Shown: piece after piece, positions 34,400-45,919 of the stretch | Numbering within the stretch: position 1 is the first letter of the stretch | Layout of the letters: every line of letters starts with the position of its first letter | Source: WLND01 sp040398845 | Lineage (GTDB): Bacteria > Actinomycetota > Actinomycetes > S36-B12 | Direction: 5' to 3' | Assembly: GCA_040398845.1 (NCBI GenBank) | Contig: JBBATH010000006.1 | Location: forward strand, 158,451 to 222,450 | Length of the DNA stretch: 64,000 bases | Notes under the pieces: generated by a model | Database searches by the model: none | What the model was told of the DNA's origin: nothing | What the model saw: only the letters and a program-made list of their open reading frames with translations | Made by a program: the position numbers and the translations under genes

Positions 34400-34841
34400 G
34401 TAGGAGTACGGGACTCAGTGCAGCGATCGCATCGCGGCAGCCGCCCGGGGAGCCCGGCGCATTGATGATGAGGACGCGACCTGCGAGGCCTGCGATGCCC
34501 CTAGAGAGCACGGCGGTGGCGATGCCGTGTTTCGTGCCGTGGTCGCGGATGGCGTCGGCAAGCCCGGGGACCTCTCGGTCAATAACGAGCCGGGTCATCT
34601 CGGGGGTGCGGTCGGTGGGTGAGAGCCCGGTTCCGCCTGTCGTGAGGATGAGTTCGATGCCTGACGCCACCGCGTCGCTCAAGGCCTGGCCGACAGGCTC
34701 GCCATCTGGGACGACGATTGGATCGCTTACCTCGATACCGAGATCTCGCAGGCCGGCGACGAGGATTGGGCCAGACGTATCCGGACGCAAACCAGCGGCG
34801 CTGCGATTCGAAGCCGTGATGACTGCTGCCCGGTAGGTCAT
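34365..34841 (-). CDS. mog: molybdopterin adenylyltransferase (Mog/MoaB family)
   Basis: 158 aa. AAVITASNRSAAG at the N-terminus, the LILTTGGTGLSPTDRTPE active-site loop and LIINAPGSPGGCRDAI are the MogA/MoaB signatures. The enzyme adenylylates molybdopterin, activating it for molybdate insertion by MoeA. Overlaps moaC by 4 bp upstream and mobA downstream, so it is firmly in the operon. Assignment between Mog and MoaB subgroups is not certain. Confidence 0.9.
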   Translation of the reverse strand: MTYRAAVITASNRSAAGLRPDTSGPILVAGLRDLGIEVSDPIVVPDGEPVGQALSDAVASGIELILTTGGTGLSPTDRTPEMTRLVIDREVPGLADAIRDHGTKHGIATAVLSRGIAGLAGRVLIINAPGSPGGCRDAIAALSPVLLHALDQISGLDH

Positions 34842-35329
34842 GCCGGCCTCGTCCAGTGCCCGGATCGTCCGCCCAACTTCTCGAGCAGCACCACCTCGGC
34901 GATGGACGCGAGCCGGTCGGTGCCCTTCACCATGTCAATGACGGCGAGGCCGCCGACCGCGGCACCGGTGAGGGCCTCCATCTCGACACCCGTGCGATCC
35001 GCGGTGCGGACGGTCACGAGGATTTCAACGGACGACGTGGCGGCATCCACCCGGACATCGACATCAACGCCGTGAATGGCCAGCGGATGGCAGAGCGGGA
35101 TGAGATCAGGGGTTCGCTTCGTGGCGGTGATCGCTGCGATCCGTGCGACAGCCAGCGCATCGCCCTTCGGCATGCCGCCGGCGAGGAGCATCGAGGTCAC
35201 CTGTTCGGATATCGAGACCCGGCAGCGGGCGGTCGCCGATCGCACCGTCACAAGCTTCTCGGTGACATCGACCATCCGAGCCTCGCCACGATCGTTCAAG
35301 TGGGTGAATGCTCCGGACATCGCGGTCAT
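34838..35329 (-). CDS. moaC: cyclic pyranopterin monophosphate synthase MoaC
   Basis: 163 aa. Typical MoaC sequence: FTHLNDRGEARMVDVTEK, AITATKRTPDLIPLCHPLAIHGV (active-site region with the conserved Lys and His), GVEMEALTGAAVGGLAVIDMVKG. With MoaA it turns GTP into cyclic pyranopterin monophosphate, the first Moco step. MoaA itself is encoded 8 kb to the right on the same strand. It follows coxE by 9 bp. Confidence 0.96.
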   Translation of the reverse strand: MTAMSGAFTHLNDRGEARMVDVTEKLVTVRSATARCRVSISEQVTSMLLAGGMPKGDALAVARIAAITATKRTPDLIPLCHPLAIHGVDVDVRVDAATSSVEILVTVRTADRTGVEMEALTGAAVGGLAVIDMVKGTDRLASIAEVVLLEKLGGRSGHWTRPA

Positions 35330-35338
35330 GGCTGCACC

Positions 35339-36613
35339 CTACGGCCTAGCTTTGCGACTCGCCGGACGCTTGCCCCCGAGCTGAATTGCGTCGAGGACCT
35401 CCTCGAGGGCATCGATGGAGTGACCCGGCACAAACGTGTCGATGTACGGAAGTGCTGCCGCCATGCCGCCCACGAGCGGCTCGTAGGAGACCGCTGCCTT
35501 GCGAGGGTTCACCCAGATGACGCGGTGCGCGAGACGCGAAAGCCGGGCCATGGCCTCGCCGATGCCTGCCGGGTCATCGATCTCCCAGCCATCTGAGACG
35601 ATGACGATGACGGCGCCGCGAGCCATTCCACGTCGACCGTGCTCGTCGATGAATTCGTGCAGCGCCCGGCCGATTCGCGTGCCTCCCGACCAGTCGGGGG
35701 TCGCCTTCGTGGCCTTGCGATAGGCGATGTCCGGCTGCGACTGGGCGAGCGGGCGGGTGAGCCGGGTGAGCCGGGTTGCGAAGACGAAGGCCTCGGCGTG
35801 AAGGGCCTGCACTGCACCACGCATGAGGTGCAGGTACACGCGTGCGTACGGTTCCATCGACCCTGAGACGTCAGCGATGAGGACAATCCGGCGTGGCCGC
35901 TCCTTGCGACGGCGGGTGATGAGCTCGACGGGATCGCCCATTGTGCGGTGCGCACGCCGCAGCGTGCTTCGGATATCGAGCCGTGACCCAGCCCGGTGCC
36001 GACGAAGCCTGCGCCCCCGGCGCGTCGGGGGGACGAGCGGCAGTTGCTCCACCAACCGGCGGATGAGGGCGAGTTCCTCCTCGGTGCAGGCCGCGAACTC
36101 CTTGCTTGCGAGGCGCTCCTCGTCGCTCACTGCGGCGAGGATGCTTGGCTCCTCCTCGTCATCGTCGTCATCACTTGTTGCGGTTGGGCCCGGGGTCGCG
36201 CTCGTGCCGCGGGGTCCGGACTTCGACTCGCCCTCGCGATTCGGGTCCGATGGCAATTTCTCGTTGGACGGTTCTGCTGACGGGGGCGGCGGGGCGCTGC
36301 TGTCGCCGCGAAAGTCGGCGATGTCGATGATGCCCCGAAAGACCTGTTGGAAGGCCCGGTCGTAGACCTCGACCTGATCATGTGCGGTGAGCAGCGTGAC
36401 CCGGCCAAGCCAGTAGAGGTCGTCGACGAGTTGGGGGGAGGCGAGCACGATGGCCGCGCCAAACCTTGCGCTGCGCTCAGGGGTGATGGGAATGCCGGCG
36501 TGGTGGAGGAGATGTCCGAAGGTTGCGACGATGTCAGCAAGGCCGCTCGGCCGACGTGATAGCACGGGTCCCTGTTCGGCCGGCGAATGTGACGCGTCGG
36601 GGGACTCAGGCAC
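35339..36613 (-). CDS. coxE: CoxE-type VWA-domain protein
   Basis: 424 aa. The C-terminal half is a von Willebrand A domain with an intact metal-ion-dependent adhesion motif, LIADVSGSMEPYAR (DxSxS), a later conserved Thr (SGGTRIG) and VIVSDGWEIDDP. The middle (about 100-170) is an acidic, Pro/Ser-rich linker. CoxE works with the AAA+ ATPase CoxD in building the [CuSMoO2] site of CO dehydrogenase in Oligotropha. The start is GTG at 36613, overlapping the end of coxD by 8 bp. Confidence 0.92.
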   Translation of the reverse strand: MPESPDASHSPAEQGPVLSRRPSGLADIVATFGHLLHHAGIPITPERSARFGAAIVLASPQLVDDLYWLGRVTLLTAHDQVEVYDRAFQQVFRGIIDIADFRGDSSAPPPPSAEPSNEKLPSDPNREGESKSGPRGTSATPGPTATSDDDDDEEEPSILAAVSDEERLASKEFAACTEEELALIRRLVEQLPLVPPTRRGRRLRRHRAGSRLDIRSTLRRAHRTMGDPVELITRRRKERPRRIVLIADVSGSMEPYARVYLHLMRGAVQALHAEAFVFATRLTRLTRPLAQSQPDIAYRKATKATPDWSGGTRIGRALHEFIDEHGRRGMARGAVIVIVSDGWEIDDPAGIGEAMARLSRLAHRVIWVNPRKAAVSYEPLVGGMAAALPYIDTFVPGHSIDALEEVLDAIQLGGKRPASRKARP

Positions 36614-37493
36614 CTGCGACCCAGGAGAGGCCCTCCGCGCGAGCGAGATCCTGATCCTCCCGGTACTTCAGGACTGAGCCCATTGTGAGATCAACGGCAT
36701 CCGCATCGAGGGTCTTGATGCCGAGCAGGGTCGCCGCGTGCACCCAGTCAATGGCCTCGGCAACACCAGGAGGCTTCTGCACATCGAGGCTGCGAAGGCG
36801 TTCGACCGCTCCAGCTACCTGGGCTGCGAGGTCTGCGGAGGCCTGCGGCACGCGCAGCCGGACGATCTGGACGGCGTGCTCAAGGCTCGGGTAGTCGATC
36901 CAGTGGTAGAGGCAGCGCCGCTTGAGTGCATCGTGCAGGTCGCGGGTTCGGTTAGAAGTAAGAATGACGACCGGTGGAACCTTCGCGGTCAGGGTGCCGA
37001 TCTCGGGGACGGTCACGGCGGATTCGGCGAGCATCTCGAACAGGAAGGCCTCGAACTCCTCGTCGGCGCGGTCGATTTCATCGATGAGGAGCACGGCTGG
37101 ATTTGGTCCGGGGTGCTCGAGGGCCTGCAGGAGGGGCCGCTCGATGAGGTAGTCGCGGGAGAACAGGGACTCCTCGCTCAGGTCGGTGCCGCGGGCCTCT
37201 GCCACGCGGATGCCGAGGAGCTGGCGCGGGTAGTTCCATTCATAGAGGGCCTCGGATGCGTCGATGCCCTCGAAACACTGAAGTCGTATAAGGGGGGTGT
37301 TGAGCATCTCGGCGAGCGACTTGGCGGCCTGCGTCTTTCCGACCCCGGCCTCGCCCTCGAGGAGGAGCGGCTGGGGGAGGCGAACCGCGCAGAACAGCGC
37401 GGTCGCGAGGCCTGATTCAGCGAGGTAGTCGTGGGCAGCGAGGCCCGCAATGAGGCCCGCGGCGTCCGGAACCTGCTCGGCAAGGGTCGACAT
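36606..37493 (-). CDS. coxD: MoxR-type AAA+ ATPase CoxD
   Basis: 295 aa. Walker A GEAGVGKTQ, Walker B AVLLIDEIDRAD, sensor 1 VVILTSNRTRDLHDALKRRC with the Arg finger, all in MoxR style. CoxD is needed to insert sulphur and copper into the molybdenum site of CO dehydrogenase. It begins 1 nt after the stop of the xdhC-like gene and overlaps coxE downstream, forming the usual MoxR-VWA pair. Confidence 0.93.
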   Translation of the reverse strand: MSTLAEQVPDAAGLIAGLAAHDYLAESGLATALFCAVRLPQPLLLEGEAGVGKTQAAKSLAEMLNTPLIRLQCFEGIDASEALYEWNYPRQLLGIRVAEARGTDLSEESLFSRDYLIERPLLQALEHPGPNPAVLLIDEIDRADEEFEAFLFEMLAESAVTVPEIGTLTAKVPPVVILTSNRTRDLHDALKRRCLYHWIDYPSLEHAVQIVRLRVPQASADLAAQVAGAVERLRSLDVQKPPGVAEAIDWVHAATLLGIKTLDADAVDLTMGSVLKYREDQDLARAEGLSWVAGA

Positions 37494-37494
37494 A

Positions 37495-38397
37495 TCAGCC
37501 TGTCACGGTTGAGGGATGCGCTGCAACGAAGGTGTCGCGGCAGCCTGGGCAGCAGAAGTACCAGGTGGTGTTGTCGATCTCCGCGTGGATGCTCGTTGGC
37601 ACCGCGGCAACGGTCATCTGGCAGATCGGATCGATGGCGGTGATCGCAGTAGCGGGCGCTGCGGACGACAAGAGCGGGAGTTCGCGGATTCGGGTGGGGG
37701 CGCGTCGCTCCTCGATAATCTGGGCGAACACTGACAGCGCGACCTCCTCAGGGGTTCTCGCGCCGATATCGAGGCCTGCCGGGGAGTGGATACGCGCCCG
37801 CACTGCTGGGTCGAGCCCGAGAGAGTCGAGCACACCCTTTGCCCGCTTGGGGCTCGCGATCATGCCAATGTAGGGAACGCCTGCGTCAAGGGCCGCGGTG
37901 AGCGCAGCCTCCTCGCCGAAGCCATGTGATGCGATGAGGACGGCGCCGACGACATTGAGGTCGGTGCCCGAGTAGGGCTGGACGTCGTAGCCGAGCGCTG
38001 AACCGACGACCGCCATCGCGCGCGCGACAGGGCTGTCGCCGTCAATGTGCACGACGGGCTCGGGGAGCACCGACTCCATGAAGATCTCCAGGGTGCCGCC
38101 TGACAGGCAGGCATTGTGGACCACTGTCTTGCCGGACTGCTCAGCCTCGGGGTTGGGTGCGATTCGCAGGAGCATTGTGGCGCCGCGCTGCATGAGCTCG
38201 AGGCCCTGAGCCCGCACGGTGGCCTGCGCGCACTGGCCGCCAACGAATCCCTCGATCGTTCCGTCCATGAGCACGAGTGCCTCATCGCCGGGCTTGGCCG
38301 ATGTTGGCTTCTCAGCAAGAACGACGCGGGCGTGCACGAAAGGAATGCGATCGGCTCGAAGCCGTTCTGCCCGTTCGTGTAACGCCCGCGTCGTCAT
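37495..38397 (-). CDS. XdhC/CoxF-like maturation protein fused to a YHS domain
   Basis: 300 aa. Residues about 1-230 are an XdhC/CoxI-type protein: GFVGGQCAQATVRAQGLEL (the Cys-containing N-terminal motif), a Rossmann-like middle and GLDIGARTPEEVALSVFAQI. Residues about 255-298 form a YHS-type module (DPICQMTVAA, then WYFCCPGCRDTFVAAHP) with four Cys, a fold seen in metal-handling proteins. XdhC proteins bind Moco, help its sulphuration and deliver it to the apoenzyme. The fused Cys module could handle copper for the Cu-S-Mo centre; that is inference. It lies 10 bp after coxL. Confidence 0.88.
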   Translation of the reverse strand: MTTRALHERAERLRADRIPFVHARVVLAEKPTSAKPGDEALVLMDGTIEGFVGGQCAQATVRAQGLELMQRGATMLLRIAPNPEAEQSGKTVVHNACLSGGTLEIFMESVLPEPVVHIDGDSPVARAMAVVGSALGYDVQPYSGTDLNVVGAVLIASHGFGEEAALTAALDAGVPYIGMIASPKRAKGVLDSLGLDPAVRARIHSPAGLDIGARTPEEVALSVFAQIIEERRAPTRIRELPLLSSAAPATAITAIDPICQMTVAAVPTSIHAEIDNTTWYFCCPGCRDTFVAAHPSTVTG

Positions 38398-38407
38398 GAG
38401 GTGATTG

Positions 38408-40851
<2,444 letters not shown>

Positions 40852-40855
<4 letters not shown>

Positions 40856-41331
40856 GCGGACACCTCATTCTCTGCGGGGTGAGCGGCGGCCCAGTGGATG
40901 GAGTCGACGATGTTCTTGTAGCCGGTGCAGCGGCACAGTTGGCCGGAGATGCCCTCGCGAATTTCCTCTTCGCTGGGCTTGGGGTTGTTGTCGAGGATCC
41001 AGCGACCTGTCATGAGCATGCCGGGGGTGCAGAAACCGCACTGCAGCCCGTGGCACTCGATGAAGCCCTGCTGGATCGGATCGAGCTTGCCGTCCTTCTC
41101 CAGGCCCTCCACCGTGGTGATGTCGTGGCCAGCCGCAGATGCTGCGAGCATCGTGCAACTCTTCACCGGGAGGCCGTCGACCCAGAGCACGCAGGCTCCG
41201 CAGTTCGAGGTATCGCAGCCCCAATGGGTGCCACGAAGGCCGGCGTTCTCGCGAACGAAGTGCACGAGAAGGGTGCGCGACTCGACGTCGTGCGTCACCT
41301 CCGCGCCGTTGATCTTCATGCTGATTTCCAC
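40852..41331 (-). CDS. coxS: CO dehydrogenase small subunit (two 2Fe-2S clusters)
   Basis: About 159 aa from a GTG at 41331 (GGGAG at good distance), 1 nt after the coxM stop; an ATG at 41319 is an alternative. The plant-type ferredoxin cluster is GCDTSNCGACVLWVDG with a later Cys in SCTML; the second cluster is CHGLQCGFCTPGM with CRCTGY. It carries electrons from the Mo site in CoxL to FAD in CoxM. Confidence 0.97.
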
Positions 41332-41332
41332 G

Positions 41333-42202
41333 TCAGGCTCCCTTAGCCGCTGCAGCCGCACGAGTCAGTGCGCGCTTGGTCAGTTCCATTGCGAGGTGCT
41401 TCTTGTAATCTGCCGGGCCGCGCTGATCGGCTGACGGATCGCAGGAATCCGCAGCCATCTGGGCGGCAGTGGCGATGTTCTCAGCTGTCGGCTCCTTGCC
41501 AACGAGGAAGGCCTCTGCATCGACGGCGGTGAAGTGCTCGGCGTTCACGGCGCCGATGCCGATGCCGACCGAGGTGAAGACGCCGCCACTGATGGTGACG
41601 CAGGCACCGGCGGCGCAGACGGCCCAGTCGCCCGAGCGGCGTTCGACCTTCTCGTAGGCGCTTCCGGAGCCGGGGAGGATCGGGTAGCGGACCTCGACGA
41701 GGATTTCGCCGTCGGCGACCTTCGTCTCGTACGGTCCCTCGTGGAACTCACGCATCGCTACGGTGCGGCGACCATCGGCGTTTTGAATGACGACGGTGCC
41801 CCGGAGCGCAGCGCCCACGGCCGAAAGGTCCTCAGCGGGGTCGGCCTGGCACATCGAGCCGCCCATCGTGCCCTTGTTGCGGACGATCGGGTCGGCGATG
41901 ACCTTCTCCGCCTCGCGGAAGATCGGGTAGTGCTCGAAGAGGATCGGCGAGTTGAGGATCTCGGCGTGGGTGACCATTGCCCCGATCACGATCTCGTTGC
42001 CATCGACGCGGATACCGCGCAGCTCGTCAAGATCATTGATGTCGACGAGAATCTCGGGCCGCGCGAGCCGCAGCTTCATCATGGGCAGAAGGCTGTGGCC
42101 CCCTGCGAGGAGTCGAGCCTCGTCGCCGTGCTGCTGAAGCAGACTGAGTGCGTCTGCAACGGACGTTGCGCGGACATAGTCCACAGGTGCTGGTGTTTGC
42201 AT
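41333..42202 (-). CDS. coxM: CO dehydrogenase medium subunit (FAD)
   Basis: 289 aa FAD-binding protein of the molybdenum hydroxylases. AGGHSLLPMMKLRLARP near the N-terminus and TMGGSMCQADPAEDLSAVG are the two FAD motifs (AGGxSLIP and TxGGxxxxxDPxxD). It delivers electrons to quinones. The gene order coxM-coxS-coxL with minimal spacing is that of authentic CO dehydrogenases. Confidence 0.97.
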   Translation of the reverse strand: MQTPAPVDYVRATSVADALSLLQQHGDEARLLAGGHSLLPMMKLRLARPEILVDINDLDELRGIRVDGNEIVIGAMVTHAEILNSPILFEHYPIFREAEKVIADPIVRNKGTMGGSMCQADPAEDLSAVGAALRGTVVIQNADGRRTVAMREFHEGPYETKVADGEILVEVRYPILPGSGSAYEKVERRSGDWAVCAAGACVTISGGVFTSVGIGIGAVNAEHFTAVDAEAFLVGKEPTAENIATAAQMAADSCDPSADQRGPADYKKHLAMELTKRALTRAAAAAKGA

Positions 42203-42293
42203 TCGTCACGCCTTTCCGTTCGATGGGTTTCCTTGGCACGTGCATCGTTTCTTTGAAGCGATGAATCGCAAAACCGTTGAACGGATGAGGTTT

Positions 42294-42914
42294 CTACTTC
42301 ACGATGAGGAACACGATGATGCCGACGATCACCACGACACCGATGATCACGGGAATAGCGCGCTTGAGCACGGGGGCGCCAGCGGTGCCGAGGAGATCGA
42401 TGCTGTCTGCTGCTTGGATGACCGGCGCCGCGACAACCTCGCCGGGTGCCGCCGACGCAGCCGCGCTCTTCGCAGCGATGACTGACTGAAGGTTCGTTGC
42501 GAACTGGTCGATGAGCTTCTTCGAGACGTCGGTGATGACGCCCTTGCCGAACTGGGCCACCTTGCCCGTGATGGTGAGCTCGGTCAGCACATCGGCGCGC
42601 GTGCTGTTCGGGCCCTCTGACACGAGGGTTGCCGTGATGATCGCCGACGCTGAGCCGCCGCCGCGGATCTCTTTGCCGCTCGCCTTAATCACCGCGGTGT
42701 GCGTGGCCTCGTCGCGCTTCGTAAAACTGCCCTCGCCGTTAAAGTTCTGCGTGACGGGGCCGAGCTTGATTTTCACCGATGCGGTGAACTCCTCGCCGGT
42801 GAACGAGGTGAGGGTCGCGCCCGGCATGCATGGGGCGATCGACTCAACGTCAAGGAGGGCCTTCCAAGCGGTGTCGATGTCGGCCGGCACGATGAACGAG
42901 TTCTGCAGATCCAT
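42294..42914 (-). CDS. coxG: CoxG-type membrane anchor/recruiter (SRPBCC fold)
   Basis: 206 aa. N-terminal SRPBCC-fold domain (MDLQNSFIVPADIDTAWKAL, LDVESIAPCMPGATL, FTASVKIKLGPV) of the CoxG family, a linker rich in Ala, and a single C-terminal membrane helix (VIIGVVVIVGIIVFLIV) ending in Lys. CoxG recruits CO dehydrogenase to the membrane and is thought to carry quinone between enzyme and membrane. It is the first gene of the leftward cox run, 91 bp before coxM. Confidence 0.94.
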   Translation of the reverse strand: MDLQNSFIVPADIDTAWKALLDVESIAPCMPGATLTSFTGEEFTASVKIKLGPVTQNFNGEGSFTKRDEATHTAVIKASGKEIRGGGSASAIITATLVSEGPNSTRADVLTELTITGKVAQFGKGVITDVSKKLIDQFATNLQSVIAAKSAAASAAPGEVVAAPVIQAADSIDLLGTAGAPVLKRAIPVIIGVVVIVGIIVFLIVK

Positions 42915-43061
42915 GAATCCTCCATTGAAGGCACGGCTTTGAACAAGTCGTGCGTCGTGTTGTGGTGTCCGTCACACTAGACTCCTTTGGACCTCTGACG
43001 CCCCGCCTTGGGAATGTTCGCCATGCGCACCTGCATCTGCCGCGTGTCATACCCTCAACCC
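42915..43061. promoter_or_regulatory. divergent promoter region of the cox operon and moaD
   Basis: 147 bp between the divergent starts of coxG (leftward) and moaD (rightward). It must hold the main promoter of the 12- to 13-gene cox/Moco run, because the downstream genes overlap or are separated by less than 92 bp. I see a ribosome site for coxG (GGAGG before 42914) but no operator I can name. Confidence 0.5.
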
Positions 43062-43316
43062 ATGGAGACCGCTGGGGCACAGGTGCACCTTTTTGCGGCA
43101 GCACGGGCGGCCGTTGGAGCCCAAGAAGTATCGATTCCGGCCGGTTCCCTTTTGGGGGTTCTCGACCGTCTCGTCGCGGATTACCCGGAGTTCGCGGCGG
43201 TGAGGCCGCGCTGCAGTTACCTCATCGACGGTGTTGCCGTGCACGGGGATCTGGCTCAAATTCAGCTCGAGGCTGGTGCGAGGCTCGACGTTCTCCCGCC
43301 ATTCGCCGGCGGCTAA
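43062..43316 (+). CDS. moaD: molybdopterin synthase sulphur carrier MoaD
   Basis: 84 aa from the ATG at 43062. Ubiquitin-like fold: AQVHLFAAARAAVGAQEVSI at the start and RLDVLPPFAGG at the end, with the C-terminal Gly-Gly that becomes the thiocarboxylate. It gives sulphur to MoaE-bound precursor Z. A longer frame to 43008 has no homology and no ribosome site. It converges with moaA by a 4-bp overlap. Confidence 0.93.
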   Translation: METAGAQVHLFAAARAAVGAQEVSIPAGSLLGVLDRLVADYPEFAAVRPRCSYLIDGVAVHGDLAQIQLEAGARLDVLPPFAGG

Positions 43317-44314
43317 CCGCCGATTGCCGACATTGGCCGATCCGGCTGGATGAACGAGGGATCGTTGATGCCGTGCCCGGGCAGTTTTGCGAGCACCGAC
43401 GCGGTAAACAGCCGGGCGATCCGATCACGACGCTCGGCCTCGGTGATCGACGGATCGCGAAGGGTGGCCCTGACGTCGGTCTCGTCACGGGCGAACAGGC
43501 AGTTGCGAATCTGGCCGTCGGCCGTCAGGCGCAAGCGATCACAAGCTGCGCAGAAGGGCTTGGAGACACTGGCAATGATCCCGACGGTCATCGGGCCACC
43601 ATCAACCGTGAACTCCTCGGCCGGCGCCGAGCCCCGGGTCGGAACCGCCACAAGATCGAACTCCGACGAGAGCAGTTCGAGGATCTCGGCTGCCGAGATC
43701 ATCTCGGCACGCTCCCAGGACCCCTGGGCGTCGAGGGGCATTTGCTCGATGAACCGCAGATTCCAGCCGTTCGCGACCGAGTGGCGCAGCAGCGGGATTG
43801 CCTCATCATCGTTGATACCCCGCATGAGCACGGCATTGACCTTGAGGGGAGTGAGCCCGGCGCGCTGGGCTGCCTCGATCCCGGCGATGACGTCGTTGAA
43901 GCGATCACGGAAGGTGAGGGTCTTGAACCGCTCGCGGTCGAGGGTGTCGAGGCTGACGTTCACCCGCTCGAGCCCGGCGTCGGCGAGGGGCTGGGCGAGC
44001 TCGGTGAGTCGCAGGGCATTGGTGGTGAGTGACACCTTCGGTGCGAGGGGGAGTGCCTCGACGCGGCGCACGATCTCGACGACATCAGGTCGGACGAGCG
44101 GTTCACCCCCGGTGAGCCGGATGTTCTCGATGCCCTGCTCGGTCGCGACCTTAATGACGAGGAGCAACTCGTCAACGCTGAGGAGGTGATCACCCGGGAG
44201 CCAATCGGAGAAGTCAGGTGGCATGCAGTAAGTGCACCGCAGGTTGCAGCGGTCGGTGATGGAGACGCGCAGGTCGCGGTGCGCCCGATTGAACGTATCG
44301 ACGAGCATGCTCAT
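43313..44314 (-). CDS. moaA: GTP 3',8-cyclase MoaA (radical SAM)
   Basis: 333 aa. The radical-SAM cluster is CNLRCTYC (residues 23-30), and the second 4Fe-4S site is near FCAACDRLRLTADGQIRNC in the C-terminal domain. The C-terminus ends in the conserved Gly-Gly needed for activity. It forms the pterin precursor from GTP, handing it to MoaC. The ATG at 44314 overlaps the moaE stop (ATGA); earlier Met codons inside moaE are not needed. Confidence 0.95.
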   Translation of the reverse strand: MSMLVDTFNRAHRDLRVSITDRCNLRCTYCMPPDFSDWLPGDHLLSVDELLLVIKVATEQGIENIRLTGGEPLVRPDVVEIVRRVEALPLAPKVSLTTNALRLTELAQPLADAGLERVNVSLDTLDRERFKTLTFRDRFNDVIAGIEAAQRAGLTPLKVNAVLMRGINDDEAIPLLRHSVANGWNLRFIEQMPLDAQGSWERAEMISAAEILELLSSEFDLVAVPTRGSAPAEEFTVDGGPMTVGIIASVSKPFCAACDRLRLTADGQIRNCLFARDETDVRATLRDPSITEAERRDRIARLFTASVLAKLPGHGINDPSFIQPDRPMSAIGG

Positions 44315-44733
44315 GCGCAGTTCACCCATTCATCTGTTCCGTCCTCGAACACCTGGTGCTTCCAGACGGGGAGACGCTCTTTTGTCAGGTCGACGAGAGC
44401 CTCGCACGCCTTGAAGGCCTCGCCTCGGTGGGCCGTCCCGACCGCCGCGACGAGGGCTGCGTCACCGATCGCAAGTGGGCCAACTCGATGGGCGACCGCG
44501 AGGGTGAGGACCTCGAAGCGGGCGGCGATGTCCTCGGCCACCTCGCGAAGGATGTTCTCGGCGCTCGGATGACCTTCGTAATGCAGCGAGGTCACGGCTC
44601 TGCCGTGGTCATGGTTGCGGACATTTCCGCTAAACGAAACGATAGCACCGACTCGGGCATCGCTCACGAGTCGTTGCATAGCATCGAGATCGAGGGGGCG
44701 TTCGGTCACTTCGACCGAACGAATTGTTGGCAT
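44311..44733 (-). CDS. moaE: molybdopterin synthase catalytic subunit MoaE
   Basis: 140 aa. VGAIVSFSGNVRNHDHGRAV, LHYEGHPSAENILREVAEDI, VAHRVGPLAIGDAALVAAVG, HRGEAFKACEALVDLTKERLPVWKHQ: the classic MoaE sequence including the catalytic Lys pair (KxxLPVWKxE; here KHQ). It uses MoaD thiocarboxylate to form the dithiolene of molybdopterin. Upstream of and coupled to moaA. Confidence 0.95.
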   Translation of the reverse strand: MPTIRSVEVTERPLDLDAMQRLVSDARVGAIVSFSGNVRNHDHGRAVTSLHYEGHPSAENILREVAEDIAARFEVLTLAVAHRVGPLAIGDAALVAAVGTAHRGEAFKACEALVDLTKERLPVWKHQVFEDGTDEWVNCA

Positions 44734-44790
44734 GCGGCCATTATTGACCTTGGTGTGCGATCCTGCCGGAGAACTGCGAAGGAGGCTGTC

Positions 44791-45897
44791 ATGCGTGAAG
44801 TGCTCAATGAGCTGATCGAGGTTCGTCGAGGCGGGGGCACTGCTGCGATGGCGACGGTGGTTCGCACCTGGCGATCGGCGCCTCGACCGGCGGGTGCGTC
44901 GATGCTCGTGACCGACTCCGGCGAGGCCGTCGGGTCGGTGAGCGGCGGGTGCGTCGAGGGCGCACTTTTTGAGCTGGGACAAGCAGTTCTCGCCGATGGT
45001 GTCGCCCGGTTCGAGACGTACGGCGTGAGCGATGACGATGCATTCGCGGTCGGCCTCACATGCGGGGGCATCCTCGAGGTGTTCGTCGAGCGGGTTGACG
45101 CGTCGACCTGGCCTGAGCTCGAGGGAATCGCTGCGAGCATCGCGGCGCAGGAGCCAGTCGCGATCGCGACCATCGTCAAGGGTCCGAACTCCGTCGGCCG
45201 TCATCTCGTGGTTCGCCCCGATCGCGCAGAAGGGTCGCTCGGTACCACCCGGCTCGACGACACGATTCGCGAAGACGCCATCGGGATGCTCGCGGCTGGT
45301 ACCACCGGATTTCTCCACTACGGCCCCGAGGGCGAACGACTCGGCGAAGGCCTTGAGGTCTTCGTCCTGAGCTGTGCCCCGCCCGCGCAGATGTTCATCT
45401 TCGGGGCCATCGACTTTTCTGCTGCATTGGTGCGCGTGGGCAAAGTCCTTGGCTACCGGGTCACCGTCTGCGATGCCCGCTCAGTGTTCGCAACGAAGAA
45501 GCGATTCCCGGAAGCCGACGAGGTGGTTGTCGACTGGCCGCACCGCTGGCTCGAAAAGCAGGAGGTCGATGAGCGCACCGTCATCGCCGTCCTCACCCAC
45601 GACCGAAAATTCGACGTGCCTGCGCTGCAGGTGGCGCTGCGAACGAATGCGGGCTACATCGGGGCCATGGGCTCGCGCCGCACGCACGAGGACCGCCTCG
45701 CCAGGCTGAAGGAGGCGGGCCTCACCGACGCCGAGTGCGAGCGCCTTCACTCGCCGATCGGGCTGGACCTCGGTGCCCGCACCCCGGAGGAGACGGCGAT
45801 CTCCATCGCCGCCGAAATCGTGCAAGCCCGGTGGGGCGGGTCAGGCTCGCGTTTAGCTGAGACCCTCGGGCCAATCCACCCCGGTGCCCCTCGTTGA
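44791..45897 (+). CDS. coxI: CoxI/XdhC-family Moco maturation protein
   Basis: 368 aa. The N-terminal XdhC-CoxI domain has APRPAGASMLVTDSGEAVGS and the Cys motif SGGCVEGALFELGQ; the C-terminal Rossmann domain has FIFGAIDFSAALVRVGKVLGY and a terminal GYIGAMGSRRTHEDRLARLK with GLDLGARTPEETAIS. It is the full-length, single copy counterpart to the shorter XdhC-YHS protein. CoxI-type proteins are thought to sulphurate and insert Moco. GGAGG before the ATG at 44791. It is divergent from moaE and 22 bp ahead of the mocA-like gene. Confidence 0.93.
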   Translation: MREVLNELIEVRRGGGTAAMATVVRTWRSAPRPAGASMLVTDSGEAVGSVSGGCVEGALFELGQAVLADGVARFETYGVSDDDAFAVGLTCGGILEVFVERVDASTWPELEGIAASIAAQEPVAIATIVKGPNSVGRHLVVRPDRAEGSLGTTRLDDTIREDAIGMLAAGTTGFLHYGPEGERLGEGLEVFVLSCAPPAQMFIFGAIDFSAALVRVGKVLGYRVTVCDARSVFATKKRFPEADEVVVDWPHRWLEKQEVDERTVIAVLTHDRKFDVPALQVALRTNAGYIGAMGSRRTHEDRLARLKEAGLTDAECERLHSPIGLDLGARTPEETAISIAAEIVQARWGGSGSRLAETLGPIHPGAPR

Positions 45898-45919
45898 CCG
45901 GTGAGTTGGTGACAACCCC

